In this document: one piece after another, positions 50,814-60,713 of the stretch
Layout of the letters: the number at the start of each line of letters is the position of its first letter
How positions within the stretch are numbered: position 1 is the stretch's first letter
Assembly (NCBI GenBank): GCA_020634165.1
Contig: JACKCF010000001.1
Span: forward strand, 1,302,001-1,366,000
From: Anaerolineaceae bacterium
Lineage (GTDB): Bacteria; Chloroflexota; Anaerolineae; Aggregatilineales; Phototrophicaceae
Direction of reading: 5' to 3'
DNA length: 64,000 nucleotides
Translations under genes and position numbers: made by a program
Notes under the pieces: generated by a model
The model's input: the letters and a program-made list of their open reading frames with translations, nothing else
Database searches by the model: none
Told to the model about the DNA's origin: nothing

Positions 50814-52586
50814 ATGCTCCATCGTTTTCTGTATGCACTCTATGGCCTCGTCCTCAGCCTGCTGTTTGGCATTATTTTCTCTGCCCAGGTTCTCAGTTTC
50901 CTGCGCCTCTATACAACCATTCCGGCCATCCTGATGACGCTTGTCGTCAGCTTCCTGGCGGGATGGGCATTTTTCCGGCTGGATGGTGGCTACGCGCGAC
51001 AACTCGTCAAGAAAGCCCCCCCTGATACGCGCACGAGTGGGGTTGTTGGCATCTGCATGCTGTTGATCGTCTTGCTGGTGTATGTCGTTCGTATGGTACT
51101 CTGGCCCTATTCAGAACTCGGTGAGCAAATCCACATTGACGTCATTACCTACCACCTGCCCAAAGCGATTGAGCTGTTCCGCACGGGCAGTATGTGGACC
51201 TTTGAGATTCCCTTTGGCCAGTATCCTGTTGGCTATGAGAGTCTGCCTGCTTTCAGCCTGATACTGCGCGGCGACTATTTTGGGATGGGTATTGGCCACG
51301 CCCTGGTGACGCTCTATTTGCTGCTGGCGATTTACCTGCTGCTGCGTCGTTATACATCGTTGCCAACGGGTTGGCTGCTGCTGTTGACGGTTGGCATCAG
51401 CTTTGTGCCTTTGCTCTACTCACAGATCGTACATGTAGGCAAAACCGATACGCTTCTGGCCGCGACAATCGTGGCGGCTATCGCCCATGCGTCCCTCACC
51501 CCCGATAGGGCAGATCGAAGTTGGCACCCCTACGCGCTGGCATTTTCCACCATGATTTCCCTGAGCGTGAAGGCCAACGGCCTGTTTGCACTGGTGGGTA
51601 TCTGGCTGATCGTGGGCTGGCGCTGGTGGCGGGCCTATCGCCAGGGGCAAGGCCGCCAGGTTATTACGCTGCCTAAGCTCATTATGCTAACGGCAATCAT
51701 GGCTCCTTGTGGCCTGTGGGTTGTTCGCAACCTGATGGTGATGGGCCGTCCCTACTCCCCGGAAATCTCCGGTCTGTTCAGCACGACGTGGCTGGCCAAC
51801 CTGACCAATCCGACGCTCTATACCGATGGCATCGAGTCAGTCGGTATCATCCTGACGAGTATCATCGCCCTTGTGACGGTCCTTGCGCCGCTGTTCCTCA
51901 AACGTATCCATGTGGAATATGCCTTTTTGCTGGCAATATTTTGGTTTGGCATTCTGATGACGCCCCTGGGTGTGTTCCATACGCTGGTGCTGTATCCGGT
52001 GCGCGTCGAATATCGTTACATGCTGAATGCATGGCTGTTGATCTATGCGCTGCTGATCGTGCTGGCCGAGCCACTTTTGCGGAAGATACTCGATTGGCTG
52101 AATAGCGTTCCCTGGCGTGCCTATGTGACGCAGTTGGCAGCGGTAGCCGGAACAGTGGCCTTATTACTGCTTCTTGGCGTGACAAGCTTCTTCATCCCGA
52201 ACGAAGACAACTTGACTGTTTTGCATACGCCCGCTTATGCGGCCCCTGGCGTCGATGGCTATGCCAGCGTCTACGACTATGTTCAGCATGAGATTCACAA
52301 TGCGGTGCTCTACTACGACGACTACAACCCGTTCTATGCCTATGACGCCGCCTTCACCAATCACCCGATCAACAACATCTATCCGCTGGGGATGACCGGC
52401 TTGCTTGACCTGCCGCAAGCGGACTGCATCTACCACCGTAACTACGCCGAACGCAGTTCTTCCGCGCCGGAGGTTTCATCCGACCCTGAATGGCGCCTGC
52501 TCTATGACGATGGCGTGGGCCGCGTCTACTGTACCCTGGATTATATCGCGCGCTCACTCCCCGCCGACATAGAAAGGGGAGAATAA
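50814..52586 (+). CDS. GT-C-type polytopic membrane protein
   Basis: 590 residues with about ten TM segments. The first periplasmic loop has acidic and aromatic features of GT-C glycosyltransferases (DVITYHLPKAIELFRTG, then FEIPFGQYPVGYESL), which use polyprenyl-phosphate sugars. A large C-terminal extracytoplasmic domain (about 480-590) ends the protein. The family is inferred from fold appearance, not from a diagnostic motif. No ribosome-binding site is obvious. Its last 33 bases overlap the 3' end of the convergent GT-C gene. Confidence 0.62.
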   Translation: MLHRFLYALYGLVLSLLFGIIFSAQVLSFLRLYTTIPAILMTLVVSFLAGWAFFRLDGGYARQLVKKAPPDTRTSGVVGICMLLIVLLVYVVRMVLWPYSELGEQIHIDVITYHLPKAIELFRTGSMWTFEIPFGQYPVGYESLPAFSLILRGDYFGMGIGHALVTLYLLLAIYLLLRRYTSLPTGWLLLLTVGISFVPLLYSQIVHVGKTDTLLAATIVAAIAHASLTPDRADRSWHPYALAFSTMISLSVKANGLFALVGIWLIVGWRWWRAYRQGQGRQVITLPKLIMLTAIMAPCGLWVVRNLMVMGRPYSPEISGLFSTTWLANLTNPTLYTDGIESVGIILTSIIALVTVLAPLFLKRIHVEYAFLLAIFWFGILMTPLGVFHTLVLYPVRVEYRYMLNAWLLIYALLIVLAEPLLRKILDWLNSVPWRAYVTQLAAVAGTVALLLLLGVTSFFIPNEDNLTVLHTPAYAAPGVDGYASVYDYVQHEIHNAVLYYDDYNPFYAYDAAFTNHPINNIYPLGMTGLLDLPQADCIYHRNYAERSSSAPEVSSDPEWRLLYDDGVGRVYCTLDYIARSLPADIERGE

Positions 52587-55115
52587 CGGGAAGCCGCCTT
52601 CGGTTAGCTCACCATCAACCTGCATCGGTAGTGCTTCACCCGTTTCTGGATCATATATGCTGACGCGAATCTGGTAATTCAGGCTGTCCGGAAAATCTTC
52701 ATACCCGTCCAAGGTGCTTAGTTCAAAGCGGCGCTGGTCGCGCACGTACTCGCTCAATGACCAAAGATTGGTCCGGTAGTAACCGTGTTCCCCTGGCGAA
52801 ACAGGCCCGGTCCATGTGCCGTAGATCGTGTCGTCATCAGCGTTATACAGGCTGAACGCCATCATGTAGTCCTTGTCGATGGGGCCGACCGCCTGCCAGA
52901 CCATATGCAGATACAGTGTATTGGCCCTGAGTTGGCGTGCGCTGGGTGCTTCCCCCACCAGCCGGATGCCCTCACCAAACACGACCTCTTGTGGATAGAT
53001 GTAGCCCACGTTAAGCGTATCGTTGGTTTCTGCTTCAACAAAGCGCGGCGTCAGATTAATCTCGTACAGTTCATATCGGAATGACGCATCGGTATGGTAA
53101 ACCGTCCGCGTAAAAATTTCTGGCCGTGCTAACGCGCTGACGACCTGATTGTTTTCTGGGGCGATGTCAGCATCAGCATAACGCCAGCGCGCCTGCGCCC
53201 CATACAGATAGTGGGTCGCGCCTGCCAATTCGTCCAACTGCGTCGGCAGCGCGAATTCTTCGATGGTCATTAGTGGATAGAAGAAGTGCAGCCGTTGTTC
53301 CCCTGGCGCGATGATGACCGGCTCTCGACCTTCCTCGGCGATATAGCGATCCAGTTCAGTTTTTAGCAGCATGATGCTCGGATTGTGGACCGCATAACGC
53401 GCATTATCATCCGGGTAGCGATTGGTCCACAGCCAATCATCCTCAACTGCCGCACCCGACCATGCGATCAGTATCCCTGGCAGGGCGATAACGATCACGG
53501 CAATCGCTGCCAGTATTTTTTTGCTGATATGCCAGTGATTGACTGCCGCCTCTGGGAACAGATAAGTCAGGATGACCGCGCTCGGCAAAATCAGCAGCGG
53601 CACAATCGCGAACGACAGCCGTGCATGGTAGCTATACGAGTAGAAAAACGTCAGGAAATAGGGCAGTGCCAGCAGCAGCCCCCAGACCACTTTCTGAACA
53701 GGCTGCTTGTTGGATTCGTGCCGTATGGGCCGCGCATAACGATACAACGCGAAGCCAATCAGCCCCCCTCCGAGTGCCAGCAATGCCCATTCGTGCAGCA
53801 TCAATCGGCTGGCAGGCGGGTCAATCCGGCTCAGGTCGATGCCCGTACCCTCTGGTTGAATCGCCAGAACAACATCATTAATCGCTCGCAGTACATCCGG
53901 CATTGATGGCACCAGCGCCACCAGAACCAGTAAAAATCCGGGCAGCACCAGCCGCCAATCAGGTTTATGTGGCCGTGTGAACAAGTAGATCAACAGCAGT
54001 GTCAGTGCCAGCAGCGGCCAACTGAACAAATCGCCGGATTGTGTGGCGCGGTCCAGCCAGGAAAAATGCGGGAATACCAGCGCAGGCAGTCCCAGGGTGA
54101 TGTTGCGCAGATACCACACGCCGCCCAGCGGAATGCAGGCCAATCCAGTCAATGCGGCGACCTCAAAACGGGGCCACCACCCGCGCCAGTCGAAGCGCAC
54201 CCGCACCAGCTCGACCAAGACCAGCAGCACCACGCCCCACACGAACGCACCTGCCGTTGGCTTGGTCCACATCGCTACACCGAAAACCAGCCCAGCCAGT
54301 ATTGCGTAGCGCCGACGTCCATCTGTAGGCATCGACCACGCATACAGGAATAGGGCAGCGCTCAATGTGAACAAAAACGCCAGCGGAATCTCCAGATCGC
54401 CGATACGTGCCCAATCGCCCATATGCGGGTACAGCGCCCAGATCGCCGCCGTAAACAGCGCTACCCGTCGATTGAACAGCAATCTTCCTAGAGAATATGC
54501 GGCGGCGATGCTGCCAAAATGCAAAAAAGGCAGGATCGCCCGTGCGGCATGGTCGTTAAAGCCGCCCCAGGACATCTGCATGAACGTATACTGAAGCTGC
54601 ATGAATTGCGGATAGTAGCCAATGTTCTGCGGAATGAAGCCATCCAGCAAATACAGCCGCCCCTGAAAACCATATACCCACAGCGCGTCATACGCGGTGA
54701 ATGGCCAGTAAGCCGTCACGACGAAACGCACAATAATCGCTGTACCAATCAGTGTGATTAGCAGCTTTTCATCCCAGGACCAGGGGATATGTTGTGCAGG
54801 TTCCGCCGTTGTCCGGCGCAGCTTGCGCCAACCCAGTCCAATGCCAACCACTGCCAGCACCAGAACCCCCATTAGTGACAGATCAAAGCGCAGTAGGGGA
54901 GCCTGTGAGGAGGCACCAAGTGTGCCCAGCACAAACAACCAGGCCGTCACCAGTGCTGGACCCAGTGCAAATGCCAGCGCGATCACCAGCATGCGCAGTC
55001 GCCAATCGCGGCGGGGCAGGACGATCAGTGCCCAGGGGACGCCGACGCCAACGTAGATCAGCAGCGCCAGCGGCAAAGCAAAAAGCGTGTCGCGCAACCA
55101 ATACAGATCGATCAT
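52554..55115 (-). CDS. Large GT-C-type glycosyltransferase-like membrane protein
   Basis: 853 residues from ATG 55115, which overlaps the stop of the upstream gene as ATGA; the open frame extends further upstream but those residues are not needed. About twelve to thirteen TM segments span 1-600 with a large luminal loop after TM 4 (FTAYDALWVYGFQGRLYLLD), typical of GT39/PMT-like or ArnT-like enzymes. The C-terminal 240 residues form a beta-rich extracytoplasmic domain (FVEAETNDTLNVGYIYPQ). It probably adds sugars to envelope polymers or proteins; donor and acceptor are unknown. Its 3' end overlaps the convergent gene by 33 bases. Confidence 0.7.
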   Translation of the reverse strand: MIDLYWLRDTLFALPLALLIYVGVGVPWALIVLPRRDWRLRMLVIALAFALGPALVTAWLFVLGTLGASSQAPLLRFDLSLMGVLVLAVVGIGLGWRKLRRTTAEPAQHIPWSWDEKLLITLIGTAIIVRFVVTAYWPFTAYDALWVYGFQGRLYLLDGFIPQNIGYYPQFMQLQYTFMQMSWGGFNDHAARAILPFLHFGSIAAAYSLGRLLFNRRVALFTAAIWALYPHMGDWARIGDLEIPLAFLFTLSAALFLYAWSMPTDGRRRYAILAGLVFGVAMWTKPTAGAFVWGVVLLVLVELVRVRFDWRGWWPRFEVAALTGLACIPLGGVWYLRNITLGLPALVFPHFSWLDRATQSGDLFSWPLLALTLLLIYLFTRPHKPDWRLVLPGFLLVLVALVPSMPDVLRAINDVVLAIQPEGTGIDLSRIDPPASRLMLHEWALLALGGGLIGFALYRYARPIRHESNKQPVQKVVWGLLLALPYFLTFFYSYSYHARLSFAIVPLLILPSAVILTYLFPEAAVNHWHISKKILAAIAVIVIALPGILIAWSGAAVEDDWLWTNRYPDDNARYAVHNPSIMLLKTELDRYIAEEGREPVIIAPGEQRLHFFYPLMTIEEFALPTQLDELAGATHYLYGAQARWRYADADIAPENNQVVSALARPEIFTRTVYHTDASFRYELYEINLTPRFVEAETNDTLNVGYIYPQEVVFGEGIRLVGEAPSARQLRANTLYLHMVWQAVGPIDKDYMMAFSLYNADDDTIYGTWTGPVSPGEHGYYRTNLWSLSEYVRDQRRFELSTLDGYEDFPDSLNYQIRVSIYDPETGEALPMQVDGELTEGGFPLFSPFYVGGE

Positions 55116-56437
55116 ACGCGCCTGCCGATCAGTGCCTGAATAGGCGTCCACAGTCCGATGCCGGCCAGTAATGCAAATGGCGGGAAAGCCATCAAATAAT
55201 AGCGCTGCCATTCCAGCGGCGTAGCGACGATCACAAAGATGATACTTCCCAACGCCCACAGCACTAGCAGGGTCGTCTGGGATGTCCGCTTGAGGGCTAG
55301 CGTCAGCCCACCGATGCCTGCCAAAATCGCCAGCAGAACGGCGCCAATCGGGTTGCCGCCGATAGCAATACCTGCCCAGGGACTGGCTTCATAGGCCGCG
55401 ACCTGCTCGGTAATGTACGGCTGGAAAAAGTCGACTTCGGCATACATAGGGTCTGCAATCAGGGTTTGACGTATGAAGTAGTTGACACGCTCATTCAGGT
55501 CGTTGGTTCCACCAAGTGCCGTGCTTTGTTCTTCTAGCAAACGTGTGCGTTCCTGCACGACCAACTGAATTGCTAATCCAGGGTTTTGCCACCAGGATGG
55601 ATTCATAGCGACAAAAACAGCGATGGTCAGCAAACCGGCTATGAATAAGCGCATGATGTGGTCAACTGCGAAGCGCATAGCTTTCTCTTGCCATGCTTGG
55701 TAGAGCGTCACAATACCGAGTGATCCATAAAGCAGCGCCACCGTGACCATACCAGGATGCTTGCTGGCAACGGTCAGCCCACCGATGATGCCAAACAGCA
55801 TATAGCCCAGCCAGCGCCGATTTTGCAGAATGTGCAGTGCCAGCCATACTGCCAGCAAGCTGAAAAACAGCAGCGGTCCTTCCATCATGGCGCGGCGGCC
55901 ATTAATCAGTACCGCCGGACTGAGCGCATAGTAAGCCGTTCCCACATAAGCGGGAATACGTCCGCCGACTGTTCTGACAATCGCGAACAGCACTACGACG
56001 CTTGCAGCTAAGAACAACGCTGAGGCTGTGCGCGTCGCCAGCAGCAGCGGATCATCCGGCTTGATGGCCCCATTTTCGAGGTTCCAATCCCAGCCAGCGC
56101 CCCAACTCCAGGGAGCGGATAACTCATCTGCTGATCGTCCCATCACCACGCCGATTGCCCCAAAGATCGCCTTGGGTAAAGTGCCGTTAATCAGGCGCAG
56201 ATGTTGTTCCATGGCAGCCTCGCCATCGAGTGCATCAAAGGGAGTCGCAGCCAGCCGATCCCATTCGCCATCAAGACCATAATAAACGTCGCGCCCCATG
56301 AAGATTTGGGTGGCTTCATCACCGTGATAGGGCACCGACGCGACGCCTGCCAGGATGAACAGGGCACATAATGCCAACCAGAGTCCATCGACCCAGGCGG
56401 GTACCTGTATGCGCGATAGTCTTTCAGCGGACGTCAT
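55112..56437 (-). CDS. GT39-type glycosyltransferase-like membrane protein
   Basis: 441 residues with about ten TM segments. The first extracytoplasmic loop contains PYHGDEATQIFMGRDVYY, the acidic DE pair characteristic of GT39/PMT glycosyltransferases. Later segments include ALFLAASVVVLFAIVRTVGG and LINGRRAMMEGPLLFFSLLA. It lies upstream of and overlaps the larger GT-C gene, so both are translated from one mRNA and may act on the same glycan. Acceptor unknown. Confidence 0.78.
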   Translation of the reverse strand: MTSAERLSRIQVPAWVDGLWLALCALFILAGVASVPYHGDEATQIFMGRDVYYGLDGEWDRLAATPFDALDGEAAMEQHLRLINGTLPKAIFGAIGVVMGRSADELSAPWSWGAGWDWNLENGAIKPDDPLLLATRTASALFLAASVVVLFAIVRTVGGRIPAYVGTAYYALSPAVLINGRRAMMEGPLLFFSLLAVWLALHILQNRRWLGYMLFGIIGGLTVASKHPGMVTVALLYGSLGIVTLYQAWQEKAMRFAVDHIMRLFIAGLLTIAVFVAMNPSWWQNPGLAIQLVVQERTRLLEEQSTALGGTNDLNERVNYFIRQTLIADPMYAEVDFFQPYITEQVAAYEASPWAGIAIGGNPIGAVLLAILAGIGGLTLALKRTSQTTLLVLWALGSIIFVIVATPLEWQRYYLMAFPPFALLAGIGLWTPIQALIGRRV

Positions 56438-56542
56438 TCACTGGCCTCGGAATACAGCGTAATCAAGGCGCGAAGGTTAGCGGATTTGGGTCTTGTTGAG
56501 TAGGGGAACCTTGCGGAACGTGGGGTGAGCGTGGTGCAAATA

Positions 56543-56569
56543 ATGGGGACAGCGAATAGCTATCCCCAT
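56543..56569 (-). terminator. Hairpin after the biotin-carrier gene
   Basis: ATGGGGA and TCCCCAT arms (56543-56549, 56563-56569) form a perfect seven-bp stem; on the minus strand TATTTG follows. A weak terminator for the carboxylase operon. Confidence 0.5.
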
Positions 56570-56580
56570 CATGTGTACGC

Positions 56581-57078
56581 CTATTCGTCTGGCGTAATCG
56601 TCACCAGCGATGTGTTCTTCTCGACAGTTTGGCCCGCTTTAACAGCCACTTCGCTGATGGTGCCGCTAATGGGGGCTTTAAGCTCATTCTGCATCTTCAT
56701 TGATTCCAGAATGATGACCGTGTCACCCTCGGCGACAGTGTCACCGGCGCCAATACGCACTTCAACAATCAGGCCCGGCATCGGTGACTTGATTTCACCG
56801 GAGGAAACGCCCAGGGTGCCCCGGCGATTGGCCATGAATAGAGCACGTTCATCCAGCACTTGCGCTTCAAAGAGGCGTCCATTAACGAGTAATTCAGTGA
56901 TGCCATCTGTCTCATCGATGGCCAGCTCGATTGAGCGATTGTCGATGATGAGCGAATACAGCGACGTATCCAGATTGAGGAAATCCACATGGATAACCTT
57001 ATCATTGACGAGCAGACTGCCATCACGCTGAATTTCAATTTCAAACGTCTTGTTGTTGATAATCGTGGTGTACTTCAT
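56581..57078 (-). CDS. Biotin carboxyl carrier protein of an acyl-CoA carboxylase
   Basis: 165 residues from ATG 57078, whose first bases overlap the stop of accC (ATGA); GGGAGAG lies nearby. The C-terminal 75 residues are a biotinyl domain with the biotinylated lysine K128 in ESMKM, preceded by SPMPGLIVEVRIGAGDTV. The N-terminal half is beta-rich and probably docks to the carboxylase subunits. As a stand-alone carrier it serves the biotin carboxylase encoded directly upstream. Confidence 0.92.
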   Translation of the reverse strand: MKYTTIINNKTFEIEIQRDGSLLVNDKVIHVDFLNLDTSLYSLIIDNRSIELAIDETDGITELLVNGRLFEAQVLDERALFMANRRGTLGVSSGEIKSPMPGLIVEVRIGAGDTVAEGDTVIILESMKMQNELKAPISGTISEVAVKAGQTVEKNTSLVTITPDE

Positions 57079-58601
57079 CGGCGGATTCTCTCCCAGCGAC
57101 TCAGCCATTTCCAGTTGCTGGTATCGCGCGCAGCTGGAGCAACCACCTGCGCGGCCAGTTGGCGGCGGCGATGCGAGTGCAGTGTGGCGGCTATTGCGAC
57201 CAGTTCCAGGTCCTCTTCGGTGGGGCCGCTTTCGTAAGTGCCCATCGTAAAGCGCTCTTCTACCCAGCGCGTATCAAACTGGCCGGCGATAAACGAAACG
57301 CTGTTCATCAGGTTGATATGGAACGGAATATTGTGCTTGACGCCCATAATCACGAACTCATCCAGGGCGCGGCGCATGCGCAGCAGGGCTTCCTGGCGCG
57401 TGTCGCCAGTGGTAATCAGCTTGGCGATCATGCTGTCATAGTAGGGCGAAATTTCGCTGCCGCTGTAGACGCCGCTGTCAACGCGCACGCCAGGGCCTTT
57501 CGGCGACGAGAACACATTGATCTTGCCCGTTGAGGGAACGAAGTTGTTATAGGGGTCTTCCGCGTTGATGCGGCACTCAATTGCCCAGCCGCGCGGCTTG
57601 AGGAAGCTCTCGGTATAGGTCATGGGGCGGCCACGCGCGATACGGATTTGCTCTTTGGCCAGGTCGATGCCATGTACCAGTTCCGTCACTGGATGCTCGA
57701 CCTGGAGGCGCGTGTTCATCTCCAGAAAGTAGAAATTCTTATCCTTATCGACGAGGCACTCAATCGTACCGGCGTTGACATAATTGACCGATTCCGCAGC
57801 CGCAATCGCCATCTTGCCCATACGCTCGCGCAGGTCTTCGTCAACGAATACGCTTGGCGATTCCTCGACGAGCTTTTGATTGCGCCGCTGGATCGAGCAC
57901 TCACGCTCGCCCACATGGATCGTATTGCCGTGCATATCCGCCAAAATCTGGAACTCGATATGGCGCGCACCAACGAGCATCTTCTCGATGTAGACATCGC
58001 CATTGCCAAAAGCACTTTCGGCTTCTGAACGGGCTGCTTTGAGGGCATTTGGCAGGCTTTCCAGGTCATTGACGACGCGCATGCCCTTACCGCCACCACC
58101 CGCGACCGCTTTCACCATCACCGGGAAGCCGATCTTCTCAGCCGCCGCGATAACGTCATCATCGTGCAGTCCCGCTTCTGTTCCCGGGATCAGCGGCACA
58201 CCATTGCGACGAACCGCTTCGCGCGCAGATTGTTTGTCGCCCATCTGGCTGATGGCAGCCGGACCTGGTCCGATGAAGATAAGCCCCTCGTCAGTGACCT
58301 GTTGGGCGAAGTCAGCATTTTCCGCCAGAAAACCATAGCCAGGGTGGATGGCATCGGCCCCGGTGCGGCGCGCGGCCTCAATAATTTTGTCCATGCGCAG
58401 GTAGCTGTCGCGTGGCTGTGGCGGACCGATATGCACGGCTTCATCGGCATAGCGAACGTGCAGTGCCGTCCGGTCAACATCGCTGTAGACGCCGACCGTG
58501 CCAATACCCAGGTCGCGACAGGCACGGATAATGCGCATGGCAATTTCGCCACGATTGGCGATCAGTACTTTGGTGATGTTCCTCTGTTGTACGTCTGTCA
58601 T
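57075..58601 (-). CDS. accC: Biotin carboxylase subunit of acyl-CoA/acetyl-CoA carboxylase
   Basis: 508 residues. ATP-dependent carboxylation of carrier-bound biotin. Motifs: KVLIANRGEIAMRIIRA, HPGYGFLAENADFA, ATP-grasp loop GGGGKGMRVV, HIEFQILAD, RECSIQRRNQKLVEE and EMNTRLQVEHPVTE. About 50 extra C-terminal residues follow the usual core and are rich in Ala and Arg. GGAGG lies seven bases before the ATG. The gene sits between pccB-type and carrier-protein genes in one operon. Confidence 0.95.
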   Translation of the reverse strand: MTDVQQRNITKVLIANRGEIAMRIIRACRDLGIGTVGVYSDVDRTALHVRYADEAVHIGPPQPRDSYLRMDKIIEAARRTGADAIHPGYGFLAENADFAQQVTDEGLIFIGPGPAAISQMGDKQSAREAVRRNGVPLIPGTEAGLHDDDVIAAAEKIGFPVMVKAVAGGGGKGMRVVNDLESLPNALKAARSEAESAFGNGDVYIEKMLVGARHIEFQILADMHGNTIHVGERECSIQRRNQKLVEESPSVFVDEDLRERMGKMAIAAAESVNYVNAGTIECLVDKDKNFYFLEMNTRLQVEHPVTELVHGIDLAKEQIRIARGRPMTYTESFLKPRGWAIECRINAEDPYNNFVPSTGKINVFSSPKGPGVRVDSGVYSGSEISPYYDSMIAKLITTGDTRQEALLRMRRALDEFVIMGVKHNIPFHINLMNSVSFIAGQFDTRWVEERFTMGTYESGPTEEDLELVAIAATLHSHRRRQLAAQVVAPAARDTSNWKWLSRWERIRR

Positions 58602-58616
58602 TCTCTATCCTCCGCC

Positions 58617-60167
58617 CTAAAGCGGGATGTTGCCGTGTTTCTTGGGTGGGTTATCGTCCCGCTTATTGGCGAAGACCTGCAAGGCATTAATCAACCGTGA
58701 TCGTGTCTCCGATGGAATAATCACATCATCGATATAGCCGAGGGATGCCGCAATGTACGGATTCGCGAAGGTCGCACGATATTCTTCCGCCAGTTTTTTG
58801 CGTGTGCTGACGCGATCTTCGGCTTCCGCCAGTTCACGCCGATTGATGATCTCGACTGCGCCTTCCGGCCCCATAACCGCGATTTCGGCTGTTGGCCAGG
58901 CCAGGTTGAGGTCGCCGCGCAGATGTTTGCTGCTCATCACGCAATACGCACCGCCATAAGACTTGCGCGTCGTGACCGTCAATTTGGGCACAGTCGCTTC
59001 GCAGTAAGCATAGAGAAGTTTGGCTCCGCTGCGAATAATGCCCGCATGCTCCTGATCTTTGCCCGGCATATAGCCAGGGACATCCACAAAGGTGATGATC
59101 GGAATATTGAACGAATCACAGGTGCGGACAAAACGGGCCGCTTTTTCACTCGCGCCAATATCGAGCACACCTGCCAGAACCATCGGCTGGTTAGCCACAA
59201 TGCCCACCACCTGCCCACCGAGCCGCGCATAACCCACAACGATGTTAGCGGCGTAGTTCTCATGCACCTCGAAGAAGTGCCCATCATCAACGACCTTCTC
59301 AATGATGTCTTTGATGTCATACGGTTTGGTCGGGTCATCCGGCACGATGGTATTGAGCGAGTCATCACCCCGCAGCGGATCATCCGTCGTCGCCTGATAG
59401 GGCGGGTCTTCCATGTTATTTTGAGGTAGGTAACTCAACAGCTCTCGAACCAGCAGCAACGCTTCGGTTTCATCCTCCCCAACCAGATGACACGCCCCCG
59501 ACTTCGACGCATGGACATCCGCACCACCCAATTCGTCAAAGGTGACGTCTTCGTTCAACACCTGCTTGACCACATTCGGTCCGGTGATGAACATATAACT
59601 GGTGTTACGCACCATAATCGTAAAATCAGTCAGTGCCGGACTGTAGACTGCACCCCCTGCACATGGCCCCATAATCACGCTAATCTGGGGAATCACGCCG
59701 CTGGCCAGCGTATTTTGCAGGAATATATCGGCGTAACCAGCCAGAGCATCGACGCCTTCCTGAATGCGTGCGCCACCGCTGTCATTCAACCCGATGACAG
59801 GCGCGCCCGTTTTCATGGCCATTCCCATGATCTTCAGGATTTTCTCTGCGTGGACATGGCCCACGCTGCCACCAAAGACTGTAAAATCCTGCGAATAGAC
59901 ATACACCAGGCGGCCATCAATGGTCCCCCATCCGGTCACAACGCTGTCGCCCATGAATTTTGTCTTATCCATGCCGAAGTTGACCGAGCGATGCTCGATA
60001 AAAGCGTCTACCTCCCGGAACGTACCTGGGTCCAGCAGCAGGTTGATGCGTTCACGGGCGGTATTGCGTCCAGCATCATGCTGGCGCTGAATGCGTTCCT
60101 CGCCGCCGCCCAGTTGGCCCTGAGATCGCTTTTCAAGGAGCATTTCAATCTTGGCATCTGTTGTCAT
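58617..60167 (-). CDS. pccB: Acyl-CoA carboxylase carboxyltransferase (propionyl-CoA carboxylase beta type)
   Basis: 516 residues, crotonase-fold carboxyltransferase with two halves. It transfers the carboxyl group from biotin to propionyl-CoA or acetyl-CoA. Motifs: GRNTARERINLLLDPGTF, YSQDFTVFGGSVGHVHAEK, GLNDSGGARIQEGVDAL, GPCAGGAVYSPALTDF and the second-half VDVPGYMPGKDQEHAGII with SYGGAYCVMSSKHLRGD. Compared with single-chain AccD/AccA it resembles the propionyl/methylmalonyl type, so methylmalonyl-CoA formation is likely but not proved. GAAGG precedes the ATG. Confidence 0.93.
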   Translation of the reverse strand: MTTDAKIEMLLEKRSQGQLGGGEERIQRQHDAGRNTARERINLLLDPGTFREVDAFIEHRSVNFGMDKTKFMGDSVVTGWGTIDGRLVYVYSQDFTVFGGSVGHVHAEKILKIMGMAMKTGAPVIGLNDSGGARIQEGVDALAGYADIFLQNTLASGVIPQISVIMGPCAGGAVYSPALTDFTIMVRNTSYMFITGPNVVKQVLNEDVTFDELGGADVHASKSGACHLVGEDETEALLLVRELLSYLPQNNMEDPPYQATTDDPLRGDDSLNTIVPDDPTKPYDIKDIIEKVVDDGHFFEVHENYAANIVVGYARLGGQVVGIVANQPMVLAGVLDIGASEKAARFVRTCDSFNIPIITFVDVPGYMPGKDQEHAGIIRSGAKLLYAYCEATVPKLTVTTRKSYGGAYCVMSSKHLRGDLNLAWPTAEIAVMGPEGAVEIINRRELAEAEDRVSTRKKLAEEYRATFANPYIAASLGYIDDVIIPSETRSRLINALQVFANKRDDNPPKKHGNIPL

Positions 60168-60179
60168 ATGCTAAAACCT

Positions 60180-60620
60180 TCACCTCGAATCAATAAGTTG
60201 TCTGGCATCTCTAAATGTGATGACCAGCGGGATAATCAGAATGAGTGCGGTGCTTACCAGCAAAAATGGCACTCGGCCCCGGTCGTAATCTGCCTGGGCA
60301 AATATCGCGATATACGTCGTTTTGTAAATGACGAAACCAAGCGCCAGCCAACGGACCCAGCGACCCGCCCACAGACGGTGGCGCAGCAATCCTAACATAG
60401 TGATCGCAAAAACAATGCCCCATATCAGGCTGATGCCTGCATCAACGACAGGTGGCACACTGCTGGTAAGGCTGAGTGTTCCTTGTTGCTGTAACACCCG
60501 TAATGCAAAAATGATTTGGTAAACGCTCAAAAATGCGGCAATCAACAGCCAGCAGCCTGCTCGCTGTGGAATGGCCTGCGGATATTCCACTGACTGATCG
60601 GTGCTGCCTGAACCCGTCAT
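60180..60620 (-). CDS. Four-TM membrane protein of unknown function
   Basis: 146 residues with four TM segments (CWLLIAAFLSVYQIIFAL; AGISLIWGIVFAITMLGLL; WVRWLALGFVIYKTTYIAIF; FLLVSTALILIIPLVITF). Ends 12 bases before the carboxylase beta gene on the same strand, so it could be the first gene of that transcript. No family recognised. Confidence 0.6.
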   Translation of the reverse strand: MTGSGSTDQSVEYPQAIPQRAGCWLLIAAFLSVYQIIFALRVLQQQGTLSLTSSVPPVVDAGISLIWGIVFAITMLGLLRHRLWAGRWVRWLALGFVIYKTTYIAIFAQADYDRGRVPFLLVSTALILIIPLVITFRDARQLIDSR

Positions 60621-60713
60621 ACCAAGGACATTTCCTGCATGGATTTGCCCATTATACCCAGTTCAGGCACAGACGAGACAGATTAATGCAAACTTGCTAA
60701 TTGTCAGCGAATG

